Source: RBG-16-66-20 sp052386675
GTDB taxonomy: Bacteria; Pseudomonadota; Gammaproteobacteria; Burkholderiales; SG8-39
Assembly: GCA_052386675.1 (NCBI GenBank)
Contig: JBQTJX010000003.1
Location: 5,079 to 69,078 of the forward strand
Direction: 5' to 3'
DNA length: 64,000 nt
Shown here: positions 1 through 9,073 of the stretch, in pieces
Layout of the letters: every line of letters begins with the position of its first letter
Position numbering within the stretch: position 1 is the stretch's first letter
Notes under the pieces: model-generated
Databases searched by the model: none
Told to the model about the DNA's origin: nothing
The model's input: only the letters and a program-made list of their open reading frames with translations
Translations under genes and position numbers: made by a program

Positions 1-258
1 ATAGATCTTGATGCGCTGCGCAAGCTGCGACCTCAGGAAGCCGCTGGCGCGCGCCAGTCCCGCTTCGGCCTGCGCCGCATGCGCCGCGTCGAGGCAGGTG
101 AAATGGATGACGGCGTGGCTGCAGTCGGGCGACATGTCCACGCCGGTCAGCGTCACCATGCCCACGCGCGGGTCACGCAATTCGCGGGAGAGGATCTCCG
201 AGAGCTCGCGCTGCACCTGGTCGCCGACCTTGCGCGCCCTGCCCGAGCGCCGTGCCAT
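1..258 (-). CDS. rbfA: Ribosome-binding factor A (partial, 3' end outside window)
   Basis: RbfA is a cold-shock and 30S maturation factor that binds 16S rRNA. The first 86 residues are visible, starting with an ATG whose complement is at 256-258 (MARRSGRARKVGDQVQRELS) and continuing through the KH-type motif with RDPRVGMVTLTGVD. The reading frame leaves the window at base 1, so about one third of a normal protein of roughly 130 residues is missing. It lies 7 bp downstream of the infB stop codon, in the usual infB-rbfA order, and is almost certainly co-transcribed with it. Confidence 0.93.
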   Translation of the reverse strand, partial: MARRSGRARKVGDQVQRELSEILSRELRDPRVGMVTLTGVDMSPDCSHAVIHFTCLDAAHAAQAEAGLARASGFLRSQLAQRIKIY

Positions 259-265
259 GGCGGAC

Positions 266-2908
266 CTACAGCGTCCGGGCGACTTCGAGGATCTCGAACA
301 CCTCGAGCTGGTCGCCTTCCTTGAGGTCCTGGTAGTTCTTCAGCGACAGGCCGCATTCGAAGCCGGACTTGACCTCGCGAACGTCGTCCTTGAAGCGCTT
401 CAGGGCATCGATGTCGCCGGTGTGGATCACCACGCTGTCACGCAGCACGCGCACCTGGGCGCCGCGCTTGACGAGGCCGTCGGTCACGTAGCAGCCGGCC
501 ACGGTGCCCACCTTGGAGATGCGGAACACCTGGCGCACCTCGACCGTGCCAATGACGCTTTCCTTGCGTTCCGGAGCGAGCATGCCCGAGAGCGCGGCCT
601 TCACCTCCTCGACCGCATCGTAGATGACGTTGTAATAGCGCACGTCTACGCCTGAGGTCTCGATGAGCTTCCTCGCGGTGGCGTCGGCGCGGGCATTGAA
701 GCCGATGATCACCGCGCGCGAGGCCATCGCCAGGTTGACATCGGACTCGGTGATGCCGCCGACGCCGGCGTGCACCACGCTCACCTTCACCTCCTCGGTG
801 GACAGGCGCGTCAGCGCGTGGGCCAAGGCCTCCTGCGAGCCCTGCACGTCCGCCTTGATGAGCAACGCCATGGTCTTCTTGCCCTCCTCGCCCATGGTCG
901 CCATCATGTTCTCCAGCTTCGCAGCCTGCTGCTTGGAGAGCTTGACGTCGCGGTACTTGCCGGCGCGGAACATCGCCACCTCGCGAGCCTTGCGCTCGTC
1001 CGCGAGCGCCACCATTTCTTCGCCGGCGCGCGGCACGTCGGACAACCCCTGCACTTCGACCGGGATGGACGGCCCGGCGCTCTGCACCGGCTTGCCGTTC
1101 TCGTCCAGCATGGCGCGCACGCGGCCGAAGACCGCGCCGGCGACGATGACATCGCCGCGCCTCAGCGTCCCCGACTGCACCAGCAGTGTCGCCACCGGGC
1201 CGCGACCCTTGTCCAGCCGCGCCTCGATCACCACGCCCTTGGCTGGCGCTTCCACCTGCGCCTTCAGTTCCTTCACCTCGGCCTGCAGCAGGATCTGCTC
1301 CAGCAGCTCGTCCACGCCCTGGCCGGTCTTCGCCGACACCGGCACCACCGGCGATTCCCCGCCGAGGTCCTCGGGCACCACGCCGTTGGCGAGCAGGTCC
1401 TGGCGCACCTTCTCCGGGTTGGCCTCGTGCTTGTCGATCTTGTTGATCGCCACCACCAGCGGCACACCGGCCGCCTTGGCGTGGGCAATCGCTTCTATGG
1501 TCTGCGGCATGGCCCCGTCGTCAGCTGCCACCACCAGCACCACGATGTCGGTGACTTTCGCGCCTCGAGCCCGCATCGCTGTGAAGGCTTCGTGGCCGGG
1601 CGTGTCCAGGAAAGTGACCACGCCACGCGGCGTCTCGACGTGGTAGGCGCCGATGTGCTGCGTGATGCCGCCTGCCTCGCCCGAGGCGACCTTGGTGCGG
1701 CGGATGTAGTCCAGCAACGAGGTCTTGCCATGGTCCACGTGGCCCATCACTGTCACCACCGGGGGACGCGGCAGGAACTCCGCGGTGCTCTGCTCGCCGG
1801 TGTCGACAAGGTAGGCCTCGGGGTCATCGAGCTTGGCCGCCTTCGCGGTGTGGCCCATTTCCTGCACCACGATCATCGCGGTTTCCTGGTCCAGGGCCTG
1901 GTTGATGCTTGCCATGGAGCCCAGTTTCATCAGGACCTTGATGACCTCGGCCGCCTTGACCGCCATGCGATGCGCGAGTTCGCCCACCGTGATGGTCTCG
2001 GGCACCGCGATCTCGCGGACCACCGGTTCCGAAGGTTGCGCGAACGCCGGTTCACCGGACGCCTGCGGGGCGCCGCGGCCATGCCTGGAGCCGCCGCGGC
2101 CGTGCCAGCCGGCGACGCCGCCGCCCATGTCGCCGCGCGTCTTGATGGCGCGGCGGCGCACGCCGTCGTCGCGCAGCACGGTGGTCTTGACCTTCTTCGC
2201 CTTCTTGTCGCCGGGCTTCGCCTCGCCCGTCCTGGGCGCGTGAAGGGTACCTTCCTTGACCGGGGACGGCGTGGCGGCCGCCTGCGCCAGCGCGGCGCGC
2301 TGGGCTTCACGCTGCAGGGCTTCGCGCTTCTCGCGCTCCTGCTTTTCGCGCAATTCCGCGGCCTGGATGTCGGACAGCTGCTGACTGCGACGCTGTTCGT
2401 CTTCCCGCAGCTTGATTTCGCGGGGATCAAGCGTGGACGGTCTCGCCGGGGCCGCCGCGGGAGCAGGGACGGAGACCGGAGCGGCCGCGGGCGGCGGGGG
2501 CGGCGGCGGGGGCGGCACGGGTTCCGGCTCCGGCTCGGGCGCCACCACCACGGGCGGCGGCGGGGGGGGCGGCGCCTCGGCAGCCGCCGCGGCCGCGGCG
2601 AGTTCGTTCGGGTCGCGCTTGACGAACACACGCTTCTTGCGCACCTCGACCTGGATCGTGCGCGCCTTGCCCGAGGCGTCGGACTTCTTGATCTCGCTGG
2701 TTTGCTTGCGCGTCAGCGTGATCTTGTTCTTGGCCTCCGAAGAACCGTGCGCCTTGCGCAAGTACTCCAGCAGCCGCGACTTGTCCTGTTCCGTGAGCGA
2801 ATCCTCGGGAACGCGCTTTTCCACGCCAGCGGCGCGCAACTGCTCCAGCAGCACCGAAGGCGGGACCTTGAGCTCGCTGGCGAACTGGGCGACGCTGGTC
2901 TGGGCCAC
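266..2908 (-). CDS. infB: Translation initiation factor IF-2
   Basis: IF-2 is the GTPase that delivers initiator fMet-tRNA to the 30S subunit and promotes subunit joining. The 880-residue product has an IF2_N domain at its start (VAQTSVAQFASELKVPPSVL), a charged and then proline/alanine-rich linker (about 60-250), and a GTPase domain with G1 GHVDHGKT near residue 388, G3 DTPGHEAF near 433 and G4 NKID near 488. Domains II-IV follow. I chose the GTG at 2906-2908: a perfect AGGAGG lies 9 bp upstream inside the end of nusA, and the nusA stop is one base away. The longer reading frame up to 2956 would add an unlikely Arg/Pro-rich leader. Its length is normal for the family. Confidence 0.97.
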   Translation of the reverse strand: MAQTSVAQFASELKVPPSVLLEQLRAAGVEKRVPEDSLTEQDKSRLLEYLRKAHGSSEAKNKITLTRKQTSEIKKSDASGKARTIQVEVRKKRVFVKRDPNELAAAAAAAEAPPPPPPPVVVAPEPEPEPVPPPPPPPPPAAAPVSVPAPAAAPARPSTLDPREIKLREDEQRRSQQLSDIQAAELREKQEREKREALQREAQRAALAQAAATPSPVKEGTLHAPRTGEAKPGDKKAKKVKTTVLRDDGVRRRAIKTRGDMGGGVAGWHGRGGSRHGRGAPQASGEPAFAQPSEPVVREIAVPETITVGELAHRMAVKAAEVIKVLMKLGSMASINQALDQETAMIVVQEMGHTAKAAKLDDPEAYLVDTGEQSTAEFLPRPPVVTVMGHVDHGKTSLLDYIRRTKVASGEAGGITQHIGAYHVETPRGVVTFLDTPGHEAFTAMRARGAKVTDIVVLVVAADDGAMPQTIEAIAHAKAAGVPLVVAINKIDKHEANPEKVRQDLLANGVVPEDLGGESPVVPVSAKTGQGVDELLEQILLQAEVKELKAQVEAPAKGVVIEARLDKGRGPVATLLVQSGTLRRGDVIVAGAVFGRVRAMLDENGKPVQSAGPSIPVEVQGLSDVPRAGEEMVALADERKAREVAMFRAGKYRDVKLSKQQAAKLENMMATMGEEGKKTMALLIKADVQGSQEALAHALTRLSTEEVKVSVVHAGVGGITESDVNLAMASRAVIIGFNARADATARKLIETSGVDVRYYNVIYDAVEEVKAALSGMLAPERKESVIGTVEVRQVFRISKVGTVAGCYVTDGLVKRGAQVRVLRDSVVIHTGDIDALKRFKDDVREVKSGFECGLSLKNYQDLKEGDQLEVFEILEVARTL

Positions 2909-2909
2909 G

Positions 2910-4430
2910 TTACGCGGCCTCCTTGTTCTGCGTCGCGCCGGTGGCCGGCGCCTCATCGGCGAACCAGTGCGCGCGCGCCGCCATGATCAGCTTCTTGGCG
3001 CGCTCCTCGTCCAGGCCCGTCAGTTCCGACAGTTCGTCCACAGCGAGGTCGGCAAGGTCGTCGCGGGCCTTGATGCCGCCCTTGGCGAGCTTGGCGGCAA
3101 GCGGCGGATCCATCCCTTCCAGCTGCAGCAGCAGCGGGTCAACGCCTTCCAGGCTTTCCTCGCTCGCGATCGCCTGCACCAGCAGCGCATTGCGCGCGCG
3201 GCTGCGCAATTCGTTCACCGTGTTCTCGTCGAAGGCCTCGATCTCCATCATCTCGTTGATCGGCACATAGGCGACTTCCTCGAGCGTGGCGAAGCCCTCC
3301 TCGATCAGGATCGCGGCCACCTCTTCGTCCACGTCCAGCTTCTCCATGAACAGGTTCCTGACCCGGGTTCCCTCCTCCTCCTGCTTCTTGGAGGACTCCT
3401 CCTCGTTCATCAGGTTGATGGTCCAGCCGGTCAGCTCCGAGGCAAGGCGCACGTTCTGCCCGCTCCTGCCGATCGCGATGGCGAGATTCTCCTCGTCCAC
3501 CACCACGTCCATGGCGTGCTTCTCCTCGTCCACCAGGATCGAACTCACCTCGGCGGGCGCAAGCGCGCCGATGACGAACTGCGCCGGGTCCGCGGACCAC
3601 AGCACGATGTCGACGCGCTCGCCGGCCAGCTCCTGGGTCACGGCCTGGACGCGCGAACCGCGCATGCCGACGCAGGTGCCGATCGGGTCGATGCGACGGT
3701 CGTTGGTGAACACCGCGATCTTGGCGCGGATGCCGGGGTCGCGGGCCGCCGACTTGATCTCCAGCAGCCCTTCCTCGATCTCCGGTACCTCGAGCTCGAA
3801 CAGTTTCATGATGAACTGCGGCGCGGTGCGCGACAGCACCAGCTGCGGCCCGCGCACGCCGCGCTCGATCTTCATCACCCAGGCCCGCACCCGGTCGCCG
3901 ATGCGCAGGTTTTCCTTCGGGATCATGTACTCGCGTGGCAGCAGCGCCTCGAGGCGACCCGATTCCACGATGGCGCTGCCACGCTCCATGCGCTTGACGG
4001 TACCGGTAACCAGCTCGTCGCCGCGCGACAGGAAGTCGTTCAGGATCTGCTCGCGCTCGGCATCCCTGATCCGCTGCAGGATCACCTGCTTCGCGGTCTG
4101 CGCGCCGATGCGGCCGAAGGGCACGTTCTCGATCTGCTCCTCGAGGACGTCATCCAGCTTGGCGTCGGGCTTGCGGTCCTGGGCCTCCTCGACCGACAGC
4201 ATCTGGGCGTTGATCCAGTCCGGCGCGTCATCGGGCAGCACGCGCCAGCGGCGGAAGGCCTGATAGTCCCCGGTATCGCGATTGATCTCGACGCGCACGT
4301 CCACGTCGTCGGTGAAGCGCTTCTTGGTGGCCGAGGCGAGCGCGAGTTCCAGCGCGCCGAACACCACGTCGCGGTTGACGTTCTTCTCGCGCGCCAGCGC
4401 GTCCACCAGCAGCAAAATTTCCCGGCTCAT
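2910..4430 (-). CDS. nusA: Transcription termination/antitermination factor NusA
   Basis: NusA binds RNA polymerase and nascent RNA to modulate pausing, termination and antitermination. The 506-residue product has the typical N-terminus (MSREILLLVDALAREKNV), an S1 domain around 135-200 (GDELVTGTVKRMERGSAIVE), two KH domains around 210-345 (IGTCVGMRGSRVQ, IAIGRSGQNVRLASELTGW) and two acidic C-terminal helix-hairpin-helix repeats (about 360-500). This matches the proteobacterial architecture. Its ATG overlaps the rimP stop as ATGA (4427-4430), and its stop is one base before the infB start, so rimP-nusA-infB are translationally coupled. Confidence 0.97.
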   Translation of the reverse strand: MSREILLLVDALAREKNVNRDVVFGALELALASATKKRFTDDVDVRVEINRDTGDYQAFRRWRVLPDDAPDWINAQMLSVEEAQDRKPDAKLDDVLEEQIENVPFGRIGAQTAKQVILQRIRDAEREQILNDFLSRGDELVTGTVKRMERGSAIVESGRLEALLPREYMIPKENLRIGDRVRAWVMKIERGVRGPQLVLSRTAPQFIMKLFELEVPEIEEGLLEIKSAARDPGIRAKIAVFTNDRRIDPIGTCVGMRGSRVQAVTQELAGERVDIVLWSADPAQFVIGALAPAEVSSILVDEEKHAMDVVVDEENLAIAIGRSGQNVRLASELTGWTINLMNEEESSKKQEEEGTRVRNLFMEKLDVDEEVAAILIEEGFATLEEVAYVPINEMMEIEAFDENTVNELRSRARNALLVQAIASEESLEGVDPLLLQLEGMDPPLAAKLAKGGIKARDDLADLAVDELSELTGLDEERAKKLIMAARAHWFADEAPATGATQNKEAA

Positions 4431-4900
4431 TTCCGCCTCTTCTGCACGTTGCGTGCGAGCACGTCCGGCACCAGCCGGGCCCGCTCCACTGAATCCAGTT
4501 CCAGCGCCACCTCCTGGCCTTCAATCTCCAGGGTGGCAACCCCGTCCTTCGCGCCCCGGAGGATCCCGGAAAAGCGCCTGCGTCCCGCGGCGTCCGGCGA
4601 ACGCAGCCGCACGTCCGCCTTGTGCCCCGCGAAACGCGCGAAGTCCTTCTCCTTGCGCAGCGGGCGGTCCAGCCCGGGCGAGGACACTTCCAGCCTGTCG
4701 TATTCCACGCCCTCGACCGCGAACAGGTGCGTCAGGTGGCGGCTGACCGTGGCGCAATCATCGACATTGATGCCGCCCGTGCCCTCCGGACGGTCGATGA
4801 AGATCCGCAGGAACTGTCCATGGTTGGACAGCTGCATCTCGACCAGCTCGAAGCCCATGCCCGCCAGGGTCGGCTCTACGATATCCGTCAAAGCCGCCAT
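4427..4900 (-). CDS. rimP: Ribosome maturation factor RimP
   Basis: RimP assists 30S subunit maturation. The 157-residue product runs from MAALTDIVEPTLAGMGFELV through the conserved core LRIFIDRPEG...GINVDDCATVSR and LEVSSPGLDRPL. I place the start at the ATG complementary to 4898-4900, which gives the usual family length; the open frame continues upstream but has no conserved sequence there. It is the first gene of the rimP-nusA-infB-rbfA operon and is preceded by a promoter-like sequence and a hairpin between 4937 and 5003. Confidence 0.94.
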   Translation of the reverse strand: MAALTDIVEPTLAGMGFELVEMQLSNHGQFLRIFIDRPEGTGGINVDDCATVSRHLTHLFAVEGVEYDRLEVSSPGLDRPLRKEKDFARFAGHKADVRLRSPDAAGRRRFSGILRGAKDGVATLEIEGQEVALELDSVERARLVPDVLARNVQKRRK

Positions 4901-4936
4901 CCACTCCGCCTGTAGCCCTGCACCCGCTGCTGAAAC

Positions 4937-4958
4937 AAAAAATGGGCCGAAGCCCATT
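4937..4958 (-). terminator. Intrinsic terminator or leader attenuator before rimP
   Basis: On the minus strand, AATGGGC-TTCG-GCCCATT forms a 7-bp stem closed by a stable TTCG tetraloop (4941-4958), followed by a T run. It lies 50 bp beyond the rluB stop and 37 bp before the rimP start. It may terminate rluB transcription. Because it sits downstream of a promoter-like sequence at 4975-5003, it could also be a leader attenuator of the nusA operon. Confidence 0.75.
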
Positions 4959-4974
4959 ACCTTGAAACAGTTGA

Positions 4975-5003
4975 AGTTTAACAGATTTTTCGCGTCGGTA
5001 CAA
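4975..5003 (-). promoter_or_regulatory. Candidate sigma-70 promoter of the rimP operon
   Basis: On the minus strand TTGTAC (4998-5003), a 17-bp spacer and TAAACT (4975-4980) form a moderate sigma-70 promoter directly after the rluB stop. Predicted transcription would start near 4968, so the hairpin at 4941-4958 would be the first structure in the transcript. Confidence 0.5.
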
Positions 5004-5007
5004 CGTA

Positions 5008-5784
5008 TTACGGCACCTGCGGCGCAGCCCGCTGGGCGACCTTCAGGAACGAAGCGACCAACGCCGGGCTGCCCTCGACCCAGCGCCCCGGGAGCAGGTC
5101 GGGCGGGAGTTCCACCGGTCCGAAACGCTTGCGGACCAGCCGGCTGACCGGATGGCCCAGCGACTCGAACATGCGCCGCACCTCGCGGGTGCGGCCTTCG
5201 CGGATCACGACCCGGTACCAGCGGTTGACGCCCTCCTCCGCCGCGCGCGGGATCGACGCGATCCGGGTGAAGCGCGCGGGGCCGTCCTCCAGCGTGATGC
5301 CCTCGCACAGGCGGCGCTGCTCCTCGACGGTCACCTCGCCCTTCACGCGCGCGTGGTACTCGCGGTCCACGCCATGACGGGGATGCATGAAACGGTTTGC
5401 CAGTTCGCCGGAATCTGTAAACAGCAGCAGCCCTGCGCTGTTCAGGTCCAGCCGCCCGATGGATACCCAGCGCCCGCCCTGCAGCGGGGGCAGGCGCTCG
5501 AATACGGTGGCCCTGCCCTCCGGATCCGCGCGCGTGACCAGTTCGCCCACGGGCTTGTGGTAGAGCAGGAGACGAGGCGCGGTTGCGGGCGCCGCCATGG
5601 CCACCGGCTTGCCGTCCACCGTGACGAGGGCGCCGGAAAGCGCCCGGTCGCCCAGTTTCGCGACCCTGCCGTCCACGGCGACCCGGCCCTCGCTGATCCA
5701 GACTTCGATCGCGCGCCGCGATCCGAGGCCGGCCGCGGCGAGCAGCTTCTGCAGCCGCTCCCCTTGCGGGGTCGCCGGCGCCAC
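5008..5784 (-). CDS. rluB: 23S rRNA pseudouridine synthase RluB-like
   Basis: This is an RsuA/RluB-type pseudouridine synthase modifying 23S rRNA. It has an N-terminal S4 domain (ERLQKLLAAAGLGSRRAIEVWISEGRVAVDG) followed by the catalytic domain with the family motif GRLDLNSAGLLLFTDSGELANR, which holds the catalytic Asp. No ATG is available near the S4 domain. I chose the GTG at 5782-5784, which lies one base after the scpB stop (TAG C GTG) and gives 258 residues; starts further upstream would lie inside scpB. It is the last gene of the run that begins at 10576. RluB rather than RsuA/RluE/RluF is inferred from the linkage to scpB. Confidence 0.9.
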   Translation of the reverse strand: MAPATPQGERLQKLLAAAGLGSRRAIEVWISEGRVAVDGRVAKLGDRALSGALVTVDGKPVAMAAPATAPRLLLYHKPVGELVTRADPEGRATVFERLPPLQGGRWVSIGRLDLNSAGLLLFTDSGELANRFMHPRHGVDREYHARVKGEVTVEEQRRLCEGITLEDGPARFTRIASIPRAAEEGVNRWYRVVIREGRTREVRRMFESLGHPVSRLVRKRFGPVELPPDLLPGRWVEGSPALVASFLKVAQRAAPQVP

Positions 5785-5785
5785 G

Positions 5786-6385
5786 CTACCCGGCGGCGGG
5801 CTGGCCCGGGGCGGTGTCGGCTTGGGCAGGTGCGGCCTGCGCTGGGGAAGGTTCGAGCTCGAGAGTGCGCGCCACCTCGTCCAGGGGCGGGAGCTCCTGG
5901 AGCGACACCAGCCCAAGGTCGTTCAGGAACGACTGGGTGGTGGCGTAGAGGGCCGGCCTGCCGGGCGTATCGCGATGGCCGACGACGTCGATCCAGCTGC
6001 GGCTCTCCAGGGTCTGGATGATCTGCGCCGAGACCGCCACGCCGCGGATGTCCTCGATGTCGCCGCGCGAAACCGGCTGACGGTAGGCAATGATCGCAAG
6101 CGTCTCCATCACCGCGCGCGAGTAGCGCGGCGGCTTGTCCGGATTCAAACGCTCGAGGAACGGCTGGATCTCGGGCCGCGTCTGGAAGCGCCAGCCGCCG
6201 GCCAGGTTCACCAGCTCGACGGCGCGCCCGGCCCAGTCATCCCGCAATTCGCCCAGCAGTCGGCGCAGGGTGTCCGGACCGATCTGGTCCTCGAACAGGC
6301 GCTTCAGCTCGGGCAGGGATACCGGTTCCTGCGAGGCAAGCAATGCCGCCTCGATGATGCGCTTGGCTTCAGTCGGATTGAGCAT
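5786..6385 (-). CDS. scpB: Segregation and condensation protein B
   Basis: ScpB is a kite-type winged-helix subunit that partners with ScpA and SMC in chromosome condensation. The 199-residue product shows IIEAALLASQEPVSLPELKRLF at the start and the family core YSRAVMETLAIIAYRQPVSRGDIEDIRGV, followed by a Pro/Ala-rich tail. The ATG complementary to 6383-6385 lies inside the end of scpA (17-bp overlap). Confidence 0.95.
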   Translation of the reverse strand: MLNPTEAKRIIEAALLASQEPVSLPELKRLFEDQIGPDTLRRLLGELRDDWAGRAVELVNLAGGWRFQTRPEIQPFLERLNPDKPPRYSRAVMETLAIIAYRQPVSRGDIEDIRGVAVSAQIIQTLESRSWIDVVGHRDTPGRPALYATTQSFLNDLGLVSLQELPPLDEVARTLELEPSPAQAAPAQADTAPGQPAAG

Positions 6386-7193
6386 GGGCGATTCTGGCGT
6401 AGATCGGGGCGAAACTTCCAGACTGCGTGATTTCGACCAGGGTCTCGCGCGCCAGTTCAAGCAGCGCGAGCAGGGTGACCACCAGCACGGCAACGCCGCG
6501 CGCCGGATCGAACATCTCGCGGAACTCCAGCACCCGGTGCTCCTTCAACTGGCGCAGGATGCGGCTCATGTGCTCGCGAACCGACAGCTCCTCGCGCGAG
6601 ACCTTGTGGTGGGCGTGCAGGCGCGCCCGCTGCAGCAGCGAGCGCCAGGCTTCCGCCAGGTCGCGCGGATGGACATCGGGCAGGACTTCGACTGTGGTGC
6701 GCTCCACGTAGGCCGCCACTGCCATCACGTCGCGGCCAAGCTGCGGCAACTCGTCCAGCTTCTGCGCCGCGAGCTTCATGCGCTCATACTCCAGCAGGCG
6801 GCGCACCAGTTCGGCACGGGGATCGTTCTCCTCCTCCACCACCGTCGCGGGTCGCGGCAGCAGCATGCGCGACTTGATCTCGATCAGCATCGCCGCCATC
6901 ACCAGGTACTCGGCCGCGAGTTCGAGGTTCCTGGTCCGCATCAGGTCCACGTACTCCAGGTACTGGCGCGTCAGCGGCGCCATCGGGATGTCGAGGATGT
7001 TCAGGTTCTGCTTGCGGATCAGGTACAGCAGCAGGTCGAGCGGGCCCTGGAAGGCCTCCAGCATGACCTCGAGCGCATCGGGCGGGATGTAAAGGTCGGT
7101 CGGCAGCTCGGCCAACGGCTCGCCATAGATGCGCACGACGTTCGAGGCGACGAACGTCACGTGCGCCGGACCCGTCGCGACCGCTTCAACCAT
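6369..7193 (-). CDS. scpA: Segregation and condensation protein A
   Basis: ScpA is the kleisin subunit bridging SMC head domains. The 274-residue product contains the family core FQGPLDLLLYLIRKQNLNIL, LAAEYLVMAAMLIEIKSRMLLPR and a C-terminal winged helix. The ATG at 7191-7193 (MVEAVATGPA) is preferred to an upstream start because it overlaps the trpS stop by 8 bp in the pattern typical of this operon. No smc gene is in the window. Confidence 0.95.
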   Translation of the reverse strand: MVEAVATGPAHVTFVASNVVRIYGEPLAELPTDLYIPPDALEVMLEAFQGPLDLLLYLIRKQNLNILDIPMAPLTRQYLEYVDLMRTRNLELAAEYLVMAAMLIEIKSRMLLPRPATVVEEENDPRAELVRRLLEYERMKLAAQKLDELPQLGRDVMAVAAYVERTTVEVLPDVHPRDLAEAWRSLLQRARLHAHHKVSREELSVREHMSRILRQLKEHRVLEFREMFDPARGVAVLVVTLLALLELARETLVEITQSGSFAPIYARIAHAQSD

Positions 7194-8388
7194 AGTCCAG
7201 CCCCATCGCCTCGCGCACGTCGCGCATGGTTTCTGTCGCCAGCTTGCGGGCCCTGTCGCAGCCGTCGGCAAGGACGCTCTTCACCAGCGTCGGGTCGTCG
7301 AGGTACGCCTGCGCGCGCTCCCGGATCGGTGCCAATTCGGCAAGGACGCCGTCGATGACGGGCTGCTTGCACTCGAGGCAACCGATTCCGGCCGTGGTGC
7401 AGCCCTTCTGCACCCACTGGCGCCGGTCCTCGTCCGAGTAGACCTGGTGCAGCGACCACACCGGGCAGTTCTGCGGATTGCCCGGATCGGTGCGCTTCAC
7501 CCGCGCCGGGTCGGTTGGCATGGTGCGGATCTTCCTGGTCACCGACTCCGGCGATTCACGCAGGCCGATGGCGTTGCCGTAGGACTTGGACATCTTCTGT
7601 CCGTCCAGTCCGGGCATCCTCGAAGCTTCAGTCAGCAAGGCCCCGGGTTCGACCAGGATGCGCCGCCCGCTGCCTTCCAGCCAGCCGTAGAGCCGCTCGC
7701 GATCCCCGCGCGGCTGGTTCTGCTGCTCCTCCAGCAGCGCCCGCGCGCGGTTGAGCGCATCCGCGTCGCCGCTTTCGAGGAACTTCGTCCGCAACTCGTT
7801 GAACAGGCGGGCCTTCTTGGAACCCATTTTCTTCACCGCCGCCTTGGCCTTTTCCTCGAATCCGGCCTCCCGGCCATAGAGGTGGTTGAAGCGGCGCGCC
7901 ACCTCGCGGGTGAACTCCACGTGCGGCACCTGGTCCTCGCCCACCGGCACGTACTGCGCGCGATAGATGAGGATGTCGGCCGCCTGCAGCAGCGGGTAGC
8001 CCAGGAAACCGTACGTGGTCAGGTCCTTGTCGCCCAGCTTCTGCTGCTGGTCCTTGTAGGTCGGCACGCGCTCGAGCCAGCCCAGTGGCGCCATCATGGA
8101 CAGCAGCAGATGCAGTTCCGCGTGCTCCGGGACGAGGGACTGCACGAACAGCGTGGCCTGGTTCGGGTCCACGCCGGCGGCAAGCCAGTCCACCACCATC
8201 TCCTGCGCGCTCCTGGTGATGTCGCCCGGCTTCTCGTAGTCCGTGGTGAGCGCGTGCCAGTCGGCGACAAAATACAGGCAGGGGTACTCCGCCTGGAGCT
8301 TGACCCAGTTCTTCAGCACGCCGTGGTAGTGGCCCAGGTGCAGCGCGCCGGTGGGGCGCATGCCGGAAAGGACGCGGGTTTCAAACAT
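7186..8388 (-). CDS. trpS: Tryptophanyl-tRNA synthetase
   Basis: This class I synthetase charges tRNA-Trp. The HIGH signature appears as GALHLGHYHG at about residues 14-23 and KMSKS at 265-269. With 400 residues it is longer than the compact 330-residue enzymes, because of an insertion after the Rossmann half (about 195-240, ending near ERLYGWLEGSGRRILVEPG), a form common in betaproteobacteria. It starts one base after the M50 protease stop. Confidence 0.97.
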   Translation of the reverse strand: MFETRVLSGMRPTGALHLGHYHGVLKNWVKLQAEYPCLYFVADWHALTTDYEKPGDITRSAQEMVVDWLAAGVDPNQATLFVQSLVPEHAELHLLLSMMAPLGWLERVPTYKDQQQKLGDKDLTTYGFLGYPLLQAADILIYRAQYVPVGEDQVPHVEFTREVARRFNHLYGREAGFEEKAKAAVKKMGSKKARLFNELRTKFLESGDADALNRARALLEEQQNQPRGDRERLYGWLEGSGRRILVEPGALLTEASRMPGLDGQKMSKSYGNAIGLRESPESVTRKIRTMPTDPARVKRTDPGNPQNCPVWSLHQVYSDEDRRQWVQKGCTTAGIGCLECKQPVIDGVLAELAPIRERAQAYLDDPTLVKSVLADGCDRARKLATETMRDVREAMGLDYG

Positions 8389-8389
8389 G

Positions 8390-9073
8390 CTATGTACTCG
8401 CGATGCCGCGCAGCAGATCGAGCGCGAACTGGTTCAACGGCCGGAACAGGCTGGCGATGACGCGTCCGTCATTGACCGTCGTGTCGTAGACACCGAACAC
8501 GGCGAATGCCATGAAGAAATACGAACCCAGCGCCTCCGTCCGTGCGAACGGGTCCGCCAGCTTCGGCGGCAGCAGTCCGGCGAGTATGCGTCCGCCGTCG
8601 AGGGGAAGGATCGGGATCAGGTTGATGGCCATGAGGACCAGGTTGACCGCGACGCCCGCCATGGCGAGCCTGACAAGGAACTCGGCGGAGGATACGGCGG
8701 GCAATTCTATGCCGGCACGCAACACGACAGCCCAGATGAGCAGCATCGCCAGGTTTGCGGCCGGCCCGGCGGCTGCGACCAGCGCCATGTGCAGCCGGGG
8801 ACGCCGCAGCGCCGAGTAGTTCACTGGAACCGGCTTCGCCCACCCGAACGCGAACTTGCCGCCGGTGACCAGCAGCAGCAGCGCAGGGACGACGATCGTC
8901 CCCGCAAGCTCGATGTGGCGAACCGGATTGAGGCTGATCCGCCCCTGGGCGAAGGCGGTCATGTCGCCGAAATGGCGCGCTACGTAGCCGTGCGCCGCCT
9001 CGTGCAGCGTGATCGCGAACAGGACCGGGAGCGCGTAGATGGCGACGGTTTGTGCAAGTTGGCTGACGTCCAT
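8390..9073 (-). CDS. Site-2 protease family (M50) membrane metalloprotease
   Basis: This is an integral membrane zinc peptidase of 227 residues. The active-site HExxH is HEAAH at 24-28 within the first transmembrane helix, and the second ligand motif is near 163 (NLIPILPLDGGRI, an NPxPPLDG variant). Four to five hydrophobic helices are visible and there is no PDZ domain, as in the minimal FtsH-linked/Rip-like subgroup often found next to trpS in betaproteobacteria. The natural substrate cannot be inferred. It starts directly after the stop of the Sua5-like gene. Confidence 0.9.
   Translation of the reverse strand: MDVSQLAQTVAIYALPVLFAITLHEAAHGYVARHFGDMTAFAQGRISLNPVRHIELAGTIVVPALLLLVTGGKFAFGWAKPVPVNYSALRRPRLHMALVAAAGPAANLAMLLIWAVVLRAGIELPAVSSAEFLVRLAMAGVAVNLVLMAINLIPILPLDGGRILAGLLPPKLADPFARTEALGSYFFMAFAVFGVYDTTVNDGRVIASLFRPLNQFALDLLRGIAST

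Noticed and set aside
770..2986. Long plus-strand open frame of more than 700 codons opposite infB
   Set aside because: It is the antisense shadow of infB at high G+C; the translation is His/Arg/Leu-rich and lacks any recognisable family pattern.
2412..5147. 911-codon plus-strand open frame opposite nusA and infB
   Set aside because: Shadow frame; nusA, rimP and infB on the other strand have clear families, overlaps and ribosome sites.
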